Assembly: GCF_963678635.1 (NCBI RefSeq)
Contig: NC_087070.1
Coordinates: 18,695,318-18,759,317, forward strand
DNA: 64,000 bases
Reading direction: 5' to 3'
Source: Symsagittifera roscoffensis
Taxonomy: Eukaryota > Xenacoelomorpha > Acoela > Convolutidae
The position numbers and the translations under genes are program-made. Shown one piece after another: positions 14,401 to 26,400 of this stretch. The notes beneath the pieces were generated by a model. It saw only the letters and a program-made list of their open reading frames with translations, did no database searches and had not been told where the DNA came from. Position 1 is the first letter of the stretch. The number at the start of each line of letters is the position of its first letter.

Positions 14401-17400
14401 TGTAATCATTCGAAAACGTTCTCTTAACTAACATTGATTGTTTTTCCAGAGCAACGATAGGATAGTTCGCCTTTGAAGATGGCGTCCTTACAAGTTCTCC
14501 AGGTCCTACACATCCTCAGAAACAATCCCGACTCTTCCGAGCCACGGAGTTAACCGGCGCTGTTCAGAAAAGATATTGTATAGAAAAAGAGAAGACCTAC
14601 TAGCTTTATCACTGAGCTGCGTCTGCAAGCTGCTTTCGCTTCTTCTATGATGCTCGTTTGTTTTTCAGCACGATTTGGTTTATATCGTAGTCAAATCTTC
14701 TGATAGTTGTCACATTTATTTCAAGACAGGGCTTGAGATGTAGCTCCTGGTAGAGAGTTGTGAGCTCAGGTTGTTTTTGCTTCTTTTTGGACAGGTCTTC
14801 TGTTAGATGCAGTATAGGAATTTTGGTATTTAACAGGTCCTTGAAGATGTCATCGGCGTATTCTCGTTGAACGTACGTTAAGCCAACAATATTTGGGATA
14901 GCGCCAATTTTTGATATGAGCGGATCTATTGTTAGCGGTACAAGTTATGGTTTTCCGGGGTTGTTTCAAAGGAGACCAGAATTGTCCGAAGGATACCAGG
15001 GATAGTTTGAACCAGGACGCTTCTTGTTAGTCGGCTTCTCACGTTGGGATACCTGCAAAGGGCTCTGTCCAGTGAACTAGCTCCAATCGTAGCAATTATA
15101 GGGGCCACTACTGCTGCCCGTAATTCAAATTGTATCTTAAACTATTTAATAATGAATTCTACCTGAAACTATGATTACGCGGTTGTCTAGATACTTACCG
15201 CACTCCATTGATTCAAATCGACAGAATTTGAAAAGTTAATAATGGCCATTATAATTGGTTGCCTGTCATTAAGCAAAACGGTCCAAGAACTCAAACTATT
15301 TGCAATTATCCTCAATTTTTGGCAATGTTCAACATATTTTCAATTTCGGCTATCTTGTACTTCGGCAATGCTGTACTTCGGCACATGGGATACTTTAAAG
15401 AAGAAGTTTGCAATAATATTTATGCACAGAGGGAATATAATCTTGTTTTTGTGATGAAATTGATATCTTTACAAGAACAAAAAACCAAAAAATGTAACAT
15501 TCGCCCGGAAGATACATATCGACGGATAACAAAACTAAGTCTTAAGACGACTGGCTAGCGTCTAAACAGAGCTTTGCATGTTTTTCACCGTCTCTACCAA
15601 GCCAGTACTTTTCGGTGGTCTTTTCTAACATCGGGTCGACAAAAACGTTACTGTTCTCCGGCTTCGACCAGAACGCTCAAATTAACTGAATTACATGCAG
15701 AAATAGTGAGCTCATGGCTGGGTCTCAGTATCCCCAGACCACGAGGTCACTCCTAAAAACAGGGCTACTACTTATTATATTACTATTGTTTTTGTTCAGT
15801 AGATAAAAATCATCATCTCCATCGAAGATGGATCAACCCTTTCCCCCCAACTCTTAGCACCTCATCCTTGTCAAAACTAATCCAAATATCAACTAAATTC
15901 AAGTCAGGACATGACAGGATGCTAAAAGTTCATATGAGTCAATAAAAGTTTTCCGTCCCGAGACCCTTCCGGATTCTTGAATCCGCTGAATCAAGCCCGT
16001 TGATCTTGATTTCTTCCTAATCCGGAAGGCTGGTTTCTTACCCTTCACCGTTGTTTGCAACGGCCTTGCAACTATTGTAGCAGCACAATAGTTGCAACTC
16101 GGAACGTTCTCTGCAATCTGCTGCTGTTTTTCTTCAATTTCGACTTCTTCAATTTCGATAAAGTTGTTCTCGTCAGCGCAACTAATGTTGTTGTTTTTTC
16201 ACTCGTTTTTGTTAAAAATGGCCGTTTCAGCATTTCTCAGAAATGTGACGTCATCATTCGAATTTTTGAAATTTTAAAATACTAGAATATTCCAGCCTTC
16301 ACCGTTTGGCTAAACATTCCAATAACGCCCTTAGTTCTTAAAAACCACCAATCCGGAAGGCTCACTGCTAAAATTCCGAATTCTGCAGATTGCATTTTGG
16401 CCATTCTGGTCGAATGTCACATACTCCCCGGACAGTCCGGTCAATGTCCTCATTGAATCGCGCAATGTTCTAAATGGTTACAGTGTCATCGAACAGAATT
16501 TACAAAATGCACGAAATTACTTTTATCCAGGTCACATCGACTCACTGCAGAATATAAATGGCATCATACTACATCACTATAGCCTTCAAATTCTCTCATT
16601 AACCTGCACTCTGAGGATATGACTTAAGATAAAACATATTTTCTGACTTCCATTGTCAATGTCCCGATTAAAACTTTTTCTCTTAGATTTAAAAGGTGTT
16701 GGCTTGCAGGACAGTCCTGCCAACCAACAAGCTAAAATTATCCTACTATGCTCCTTCCCTTCGGAAATCTTGCTTGTTTATTGTCCTGAATATTAAAACT
16801 AAGAAACTTTGTGGTTAGAAAGAACAATGCAACAACCTCCCTCCTCAAGAGATTACTCAAGCCTTCCACGTCACCACAAAGTGATCAATCTTCCTAAGTG
16901 ATTAAAAACAATCATGCAGGCTGGAATATTTAAATATACTCTTCCCTCAAGCCTTTCTAAATAAATAATAAGTGAGTGTCTCTAAAGCCACTTCAACTAA
17001 AACCAAAATGCAAATTTATAAATGCAACAATTTCCAAACTCAACTAAATGTTTCAGTTTTCAATTACAACTTGGTTGCTTGGTTTCTCACTTGAGTTTTT
17101 CACACACATAAAACAATTCTGAGTTTTGACTTTTCTTCATCATTCCTTTGTTCTCTTCTTTTTTCGTCGTTTAGAAGTTCTAAAACTTCTAAATTCTTCT
17201 AATTTTCTTTCTTGCTGCCTCTTGTTTTCTCGACCATTCGTCAATGCTCCATTTCCTCCTCCTGTGACACTGACTCCGTTGGATTCTCTGTTTCTGCAGA
17301 AACTGTTGTGGAGACACAACGTCACGTTTCTCTCCAAATCTTCTTTCAGCATCTCTGCCTTCTCATTTCCACTACGCTCGCTCGTCCTGGAAATTCTTTT

Positions 17401-20400
17401 CACAGCGGTGGTCACTGCATTCCGATGGGTCACGAAAGCTCGCTTGAAAGCTCCTGCCCCAATGTCCAGCTGATATTCACTGTATACTCTGCCATGCTTC
17501 GACATATGCTTTTTCGCATACTCGTACAACCATGCAGTCATGTTAGCTCTGAACCATGGCATCAATCGTTTTCTTGCCCATATCTTCTTCACTTCCATCG
17601 GAATGTTTAGAACTTTGCACATTGTCTCAAAAAGATCTAAATCTTTTAGACAATCTAATTTCCGCAATTGTTCTCTCGTCGGTGCCTCCTGTCTATTATT
17701 TTCTCTCACATGAGCTTCCAGCCATCGTATCGCCATCATAACTCCCACTATCACTATTGTTACGGGCTGTGATGAATCTGGTAAACCCATGGAGAGCAGC
17801 TCTCCAGAGTCCCAGATCAACATCAGATTACTACGCTTGGGATACCACCAGGTCTGCAGCAAGCAGTGGCAAGGAAACTCATCATGCGTCAACATGATGC
17901 TCCTCCAATTACGTTTTCCCGAAGCTTCCAGCAATGGTTCCACTTCCATCATCACTCGGTGGATTTCATCATTCTCATCTACTGCATTGTTATCCGTGAC
18001 ATTTGATCCTCCCTGTTTCTGTTTCTCGAAGTCACTGAAGTTCCCGCTCACATATCCCATGAACTTCTTTCCTAGTATTGACTCCAACTCTTCTTTGGTT
18101 CTCTCTGGAATTGCTGAGAACATCTTACATAGTAACTCGTAAGACTTTTCAGACATCCTCGCTAATCCCACACACTTCGGCACTGAGAAGGCTTGATCCA
18201 CAATCGTTCTTGTACTTTTCACGTCCACAGCCACGAAATGCACAGGATATCTGCTCTTGCACATTGGAGCCAACGTTGAACCCACCAAATATCGTGCTCC
18301 TGATGGTCTACAGTAAGTTTCGCTGTGTCTGATGTTCATCTCCGTTTCGATTGCTTCCCTCCATTTTCCTAGATATTTCTGCTCAGTCTGCAGAACTCCT
18401 GGGAATACTTCTACGCTGATGGCTGTGACCATCTCATGTTTCTGTTCTAGATTCAATAGTGACTCTAAAGAACCAAACATGCTGTAGAATCCTAGTGCTG
18501 TCACTAGATTCACATCGGTTCCTCCATGGCAATCTGCTATCAGTTCCGTTTCCGTTCTTGCTTTCATCACTACATTTCCAAACAATACTGTCAACTGCTT
18601 GTGTTGTTTCTCCAGGGTTTTCACACAGTCTAGACTTCCACAAACGTGACCCTCTAGTCCACAGACTTCCGCCAGACAGCTACCAGGTTTGACCCAGTCT
18701 TCTGGTCCCCAGCCAGGCAACTCCACTTTATCTTCTCCGTTGCTCTTAGAGGCTGTTATCATCACATTATATATGATGTTGAGGTCACGCAGGTTACAGT
18801 CCGCATTCAGTTCCCTCTGTATGTCTTGTGTCGCCCGTAATATTGAGTCAGCGTCGGGACTAGGACACCATGATGGTCTCATCAATTCCCACACTGCCAT
18901 CAAGCTCGTTCTCAGTAATTCATCTGAGAATCCCAACCCAAACTCCACTCTCTTGTCGGATTTTGGTACTGAAGGTGCAGTCACCTCTTCTTCCAAGACC
19001 AGTCCCAATTTGGCCTGTGAATTGTTGACGCTTTTAATGGTTACAATTCTGGACGTCCAGAATCTTAGTAACACCGCCTGCTCATAATCAAAGAAGCAAT
19101 CACGTATGTCTTCACTCAGGAAAGGATTGTACGCTATCCCTAAGATCCCAGATACATAGCTATATGACTTCTTCTTGATCGGTCCACAGTATTCACTGGA
19201 CTTCGGCAATGCTCCCATAGATTCTTTAGTGAGTCTCAGCTCCTTGTTTGAGAATCTTCTGATCTCATCTATCTTTTTCATCGGTTCCAATTCTTCAGGT
19301 TCTTTCATGTTCACCCTCATCGGTTTACTTTGCTGCATGTCCAGCAGTGCTAGCAAGAACAAGGCTTTCGTTCGCTCATCGCCTTCCCTCAACATTTTAA
19401 CACAAGTGTTTAATGCAGGTACTGAAATCTGCTCTATCAGGAATCTAATGAAACAGAGAGCATCTCTCCGCTTCGCACACGCTACTGCTGCTCCCTCCTG
19501 GACTATCAGATCCCTCAGATTCGTCATAAGGAACACCTTTTCTTCTTTTGACCTTTTTCTTTCCTCTGAGTCATATTCTTCGCGAGTCAGTCCCATCATG
19601 CACCAGGCGAGCCTGAGTTGTAACTCTGTCCTTACGTAAGGTACTGCCACGAGAGCATGTATTCTTGGCGTAGTCCTCATTTCTTCTTCGAAATACCTCA
19701 ATACTACTGCTTTCCATGGAAGGCTCACTAACTGCTCGATCGTCTCCGCCTGCACGTCAAACGACGCCAAAGTTCCATACGCCTTCTGCTTGAGAGTGGT
19801 GCCTTGCAACATTGTTTCCAGATAACCCTCCATGGCTTTTTCTTCTTCCAGGGCCATTACATACCCTCTAGCCGAGTTTCGGTATTCCAACATCTCCATG
19901 TATCCACCGGTGGGTTCATCTATCGACACTGTCTCAGACACTGTTAGTCTGTTGTATTCCACTGGTGTTAGTTGTCCTGCAACACTTCCCTTTCCATGAT
20001 TCATGGGAGATGGTTTGAAGTCCCTCATTTTACTCTCTCCTTCACATGACCAGGTGGTGTCGTCAATTGCCTAAATATCTTCACGTGTTGTCCAATCGGC
20101 GCTCTCGCCGTCAGGAATCTTCCTGGCCTTTCTTCACGATTCCTCTCATCATGGTTCAATCTCACATCTTGCAACGGTCTTGCATTCACAGGTCCCATTG
20201 TGTTGCTGGAGGGCAGTCCCTCCAAGTCGGCAAATCTCAAGGCCGTCGTGGAGCTGAAATTTATGCTAGCGGCTATCAACCAGTCTACGCCGGTTATCGA
20301 GTACAATCTGCTGACGGATAGCGTCGCTCCATTCAGCATCCTCCTTGCATCTTCGATGAAGCTCACTCTCTGTGGGTCCAGCTTCATTAGTTCGTCTTTG

Positions 20401-23400
20401 TATATATGCCAAGGAGACGGTATGGATCGCGACCACATCAATGAGCCTCTGCTCGGTCTCTCCTCTCGACTGGTACTCGTCGTCTCCGATCTAGTCTCCG
20501 ATCTAGATGTGCCTGCTACTTCCTCGATTGGTTGGTTGACAGGTCCTATCCTTCTCCTAGGATGAATTGTCCTCCTCATCGGTGCTTCTCCCAACCGATC
20601 CTGTACGTCTGTTCTTCGACCTGGTTCACTGGAGCTTTGTTGCCGGTAATTTGTGAAGTGGATGCCATCTGTGGTCAGTCTGGCTTGAACCATGGCTCTC
20701 AATTCATGTTCAATGTCCATGAGGATCATTCTTCCGGCATTTCGATTTGCTAGGTTTCTCAAGATGTTGTTCCATCTCATGACTCTCTCGTTGTGCCTTC
20801 TTCCTGATGCTGTCAGGCTTCTTGCGTTTATTGGCACCGTGCAAACGGTCAGTACCGCGCAACTGAACTTCTGCCAGAGAGTAGTGAACAAACACACCAT
20901 CATTGATTCCCACAGTGCTTCCTGCTCATCTGATCCTCTGGAGATATCATTCGTCCCAACTAAGATCATCACATTGGGTATCTTCCCTGGATTCATCAGC
21001 TCCACCATGCGATATAATTGGGCAATCGTCGCGCCTCCAAAGGCCATCACCGTGGTGACCCATGAGGTCCTCAAATTCGACAGCACTCTGACTAAGCTGT
21101 CTCCCAATATCAGGTGAGATGTCCCGAGTGATGGTTGCTGCAGGTTCACAGCCGGGCTCCAGGTAGCTCGATTGAAGCAGGCCCTCGGATCTGTCTCCGG
21201 AACTCCCGTGAAATTATACTTCAATTGATTATTCTTCTGCACGTCTATTACACGAGACACTTTCTTCGCTGGCATCTTCCTTACTTTCCTCTCTGGGATT
21301 CTCGAGTTCCCCATGAGTGGTGTCACGTTACTCATCCCTTGTCTGATTACTGTCTGGGAGAGTTGTACTCTGCCCGTATCGTCAATCGTTCCATAGGGTG
21401 CAGTCACCCCGGAACCTGGTGCATTCTTGTTAGCGACCAATCGTCCAGCTGTCTCTATCAGTTTTCTCACTGTCTGTTCTACGACGGGATCACCCAAGGT
21501 GTCACTAGGATCCGGGATTGTTACTCGGTTCGTCTCTGCTGGAAGCCGTGTCTCCGTTGTTTGACTCATTTCTCGAGGTGTCAAGAGCTCCATCGGGGAC
21601 TGCCCACGAGGAATATCCCTTGCAGGTATCACTTTCTCAATGGCCGTTGTCAACGCCGCCTGTTCCGATCGCTCTTTGTATTCCTGCCTTAAGTGTTCGA
21701 TCTCTTGACCCTGCTTTTTGTTGCAGTCTTCAAACAACTTTCTCCACATGTCCCGGTCTTCCTCCATCGCCAGCATGGTCTTCGTTATATCGTCTAACTC
21801 CTTCTTCGTACTTCTCAGTTGATCGTTCATCTCGTCCAGATCTTGTATGGTTTGGTTCGTCTGAACCTTCTGCGTTACTTTCGCCCTTTTTGGTGGCACA
21901 GCTGCTCTCAGTGGTGAACCAGACGAGGTCGCCTCGCTGTTCATCTCCCGATGCATTCTCGTCAGCCCAGGTTTGGGCTTGGAGGGCATTGGCATCTCAC
22001 CTGGTTGGTAAGTCCTAGAACTTCCCAATCCAGGCTCATTCGCCAAGTCACTCCCTGAGAGAGCCCCGTTTCTCCACCTCATCACTCTCATGTTCGGGCG
22101 GTCTAGTACTCCTCTTTCTCCATATGCTGCCATCAACAGGACTTCCGTGGGGCGGTCCCCACGGTTGTCGTGCCCCAAGATGTTGATCAGGGCGGTCAGC
22201 AACATGACCACCTCTGGGTCCTCCAGAGCGAAGTCTCGTTCGATCAGCCGACGATAGATCGCATCTACCATCGGTCCTACATATGCCTCTGCCAGGTCCA
22301 TCAATTCATCCAGGTTGAAGTTGTCCATTCTATTCTTTTCAAGTTTGATTCGATTCTTTGACTCAAGTGAGTAATTTAAATGATCAATCAGGATCTAGAA
22401 AAGAAATCACGAATGTCACACTTGTCAGTTTCACCTTAACATATATCGTTAAAATTTGCTTAAAACAGTTCAGATAAAAAGATATTTATCCTAAAATTTA
22501 TTAAAATCAATTGGTTTCTAAAATTTTGGAATCCGACCTAAGATTGGACAGTCCAAACTTTGGATCTATTCCCAAGATCGTCATTTATTTGTTCATGGTC
22601 ACTAACGCCTACTTACCCCTGATCTTAATAACCTAACACATAACATAACATAACACACATATCACATATTACATGCAACTTGGTCTTTGGCCTAACACTC
22701 TTTCGCACATCACTCAGCCTATACTTAAATAATATTTCTTATGTAGATATACTTGTATGTTCGTATCAGAGAATATCACGTGTACAAGCGCGTACAATTC
22801 CCGAGGATGCAGTCTTCCTCTATTTGGATCGTACACTGGAAGCGAAAGCTCCTTCACGTCCATTTCCACAAGGAAGTCCCTCAGCCTCGTCAAAGACAAG
22901 ACTAGATTTTCTGGGTCCACGTGCTGCTTCTCTGTCGCCCTCGTTACCAGGAAGCATAAGTACTTTCCCGGTATTTGCTACACCGCCGGGGGTAAGGCTG
23001 CTACGCCCCCTATCCCTGGTCTTTGCTTCCAAAGGAATTCCACGTTTTTATATTCCCTCTTAAAATCTGCCGCTAACGCTGTCCTAAAACTCATGTCTGC
23101 GGTGATTGCTATCGCACCTGTTCTGTTTGTGAGTATGAAATCACTGTCTGTTAGTATTATGTTACTTGAATATTCATTTGGTAAGTTAAAATATGACTCA
23201 ACTACCCTGCCTATGTCAGGTTTCTTAGGCTCTTCGCCTGTTTCTGCTTCTAAGTCTCCTGTCTCTCTTGCTACTCTTAATTTTTTTATTATCAAGTTTT
23301 CAGTGTGGGTAAGTCCTACCCCCACTCCCCGGACAAAAATGTCCATCGGCGTCCCCGTCGATCGCATACCGGGTATTAAGTCAAGGTTAGAAGCTGGAAT

Positions 23401-26400
23401 GAGAAGTTGTCCTTCCTGGGCAGCCCAGGAAGGATCATCTCGTTCGGTCTTAATGTATTTCGCGCTTTCGCGATCTACGTCTTGAATCGTAACGCTGGTC
23501 TTTTTAGGGTCTGATGTCATTTCGTTCAGCCACTCTAAGACACGCAGGTTCGTCAGGTCTTGTTCATTTGACTGCTGTTGCTCATCGTCGAACTCCACCT
23601 CGGGTTTCGACCAGTCGTCAACCCACTCATCGTTGTGATCATCGACTATGTCAATGTCCTGTGACACGGTTATTTCCTCTAAACCCACTACTTCCTCCAC
23701 TATTTTCTTTAGATCTATCCTATCCACTACAAAGTCGTCACCGTAAGGATTGTATTTCTTTCTTGGTCTCGTCCCGTCTTTCTGACGAGTCTGCATCGTG
23801 AACGGAAGATCTGGTTCCATGTTCTTGGGAACCTCTGTCTGTTCGGAATCCTGCCAATCTTCCTCTGCGTAGGGCAAGGTTTCATCGTCCGCTTCGATCT
23901 GTTCGTTTGGATCCAGGTCCAATGGTGTATCCGTACCTTCCTCTACGACTTCGTTTCCATCGTTCTTCTCCCTGGTGCCTTCTTCATTGACCTCACAAGC
24001 AGGATCCATCATTAGATAATCCCCTTCTTCCATGTCTGCAGGTATACACCAGTCTTCTGTCGATGGATTGTGTGGCTTGATGTTCTCGTAGTGGGCGGCT
24101 CAGCCAGTACTCAGTCTATAAAAGCGTCCCTCCTGGTGTACCTCCGTAATCATGAAGGGTCCCCTCCATTTCTTTAGAAGTTTCTTTGTCCCTTTCGGTG
24201 GTATAACGTTCTGAAATACCCATACATAGTCTCCCACCGAGTAAGCTTTTGCGCCAGCTGCTTTCTTGTCGAATCTTTTCTTTTGCCTTGCCTGTGCTTG
24301 CTGAGTATTTCGTCTACACAGATCGTTCAACTCCTGTTGACGTCTGATCACATCCCTTACGTAAACCTGTGGAGATGTTTTCTTTCCCTCATACTCTGGG
24401 TAGAAGAATGTCAAGGGTAAAGACTTCTCGTGTCCCGTCAGCATCATGTGTGGACTGACTCCAGTGGTGGAGTGTTGCGTGCTATTATAAGCTCCCATCA
24501 CCTGTGGAAGGTATCTGTCCCAATCGGTCATGTACCTGGAACAATATACCCTCAGCATCGACACTAACGTTCTATTCTGTCTTTCCACCAAGCCATTCGT
24601 CTGAGGGTGGTATGTCGTGGAGTGAGCCTGAGCGACTTGTGACCGTCTCATAAGCTCTTTCGTAAGCTCGCCTACGAAAGCCGTTCCATTGTCCGATTGA
24701 AACGTCATTGGACAACCATGTCTTGCTATCCACGTATTGATCAGGTGGTCGCATGTCTCTTCCGCCGAGGCAGTTATGCAGGGCACGGCCTCTGCATACT
24801 TCGTGAAGTGATCTATCATGACCAATACTTGGTTGTAACCGCTGTCTGTCATGCATATCTTCTGGTGATCTATCTGCACCACCTCGTTGAATTCAGACGA
24901 CTCAATTGATTGTAAAGGAAATCGCAACTTCCTAGGATCCTTGACCTGTTGGCATGACAGACATGCTGTCACCCATTTCTCGCATGCCTTTTTCATCCCA
25001 GGCCACTCAAAGCGCTTCAGGATCCTCTGATACACTTTGTCGATCCCTTGATGGCCCATCTGATCATGCGACCTGAATAATAGTTCTGTCTGATAGAGTT
25101 GCGGCAACACTATCGCGTTATATTTGTATAAGACCTTGTCTTCTTCTCTTCTCCTGCAAGCCACGATCCCGTCCTTGTTCAGATATAATCTCCCCTCCTT
25201 CTGCATGAAGTATTGTCTCAGGATCCTATAGCTGTCTTCTTCCAGGTCACCTTTGTCAGGTGCACCGTTTTCTATCCACCTTTTTAGGTTGCTTGTCATG
25301 CGATCATTTCTCTGCGCCCTTAGAAGGTCCGAGAGTCTGTATCTCGCCTTGAAGTACGTCTTCACGACTCTCATCTGACTATTCAGCTCGTTGGGCTGAT
25401 GTGTGTCTTCTTCCATCTTAACGCACCAAATCTTCGCCAACGGTCGTGTTTCTTGCTGAAACGGCTGAAGATCAGTCCTGACTACCTCTTTCTGCGGCAA
25501 CAGGCTTATCGAACGTTTCGATACCGCTATCGTTTCTAAGTCATCCGCTGCGTTGTCAAAGACTCTTTCGCTTGGTATTAGGTAGCGATCACTGTCAGGA
25601 TCCTGGTACACTTCTCTGTCCAGGTCCTTTGCCCGAGTTTCCACTAGTAGCGTGTGTATCGCTAGTTCTGACAGTTCCGATCCCGAGGTCGAATTCCTGT
25701 CGGAATAGGTATCCATTCCTGAGTTTCGGGATTCATCATCCGTCGAAGGTGTTGTGCTGGAGACTGCACGCTCCTCCAGATCATGTCTGTATTTCCTTCG
25801 CATCCATCTGAACTCCCCGGACAAAACCTTGTTCTCCAGGTCCTGTTTCTCATCAGGAATTTTCTCGTCTATCTCGGACTCCCCGGACCAATTCACTTGT
25901 CCCGGGTGTTGATCTTGTGATCGCTGGTTTTTCTCCTTATCCTTCTCCCCGGACAAATAGTCTTGCAGCAGATTTTGTTCTACAACTTCACCCTCTTTAT
26001 CCCGGTCCACAAAGGTGACGGTTTTCTTTTGCTTGCCACTCTCCTGTTCTTTCTGTCCGTATGAAGTACTGGTTAAAATCTCTTGGGGTATTGAGGATAC
26101 TAGTTGCTGAACTATTGTCCTACAATCCCTCTCGTTCTCTTCGTGCTGTCGTCTGGACGGCATGATCTTCACTTTCTCTCTGACTGTTAGCGATGCCACT
26201 GCTGCTGTCCACTCGGGGTTATCTCTGGTCACTTCTCTTTCTAACAATCCACCCAGCATCCGCATCACTTGGGGTGTGACTTGCACCGTTTTATCCAAAA
26301 ATGAGAGGCTGTTTATATTCATGCGAGAGAGTTCTTGCTGGACCAGGTTCGAGCGCAGCAACAGATCCAATGGGACCGGGTCCTCCCTTGACAGGATCTT

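Noticed and set aside
14390-14425. CTGATGA...CGAAA near the Penelope 3' end, like a hammerhead ribozyme core
   Set aside because: The intervening bases do not form stem II next to the core (first two pairs mismatch), so the ribozyme fold is not supported.
9078-15392. Shared TGCCGAAGTACA string on both sides of the minus-strand LINE as a long target duplication
   Set aside because: Only about a dozen bases match, in opposite orientations, and the surrounding sequence does not align.
17140-20028. ORF5 as an env gene
   Set aside because: No N-terminal signal peptide, no C-terminal membrane anchor, no Cys-rich ectodomain, and a basic nuclear-type tail.
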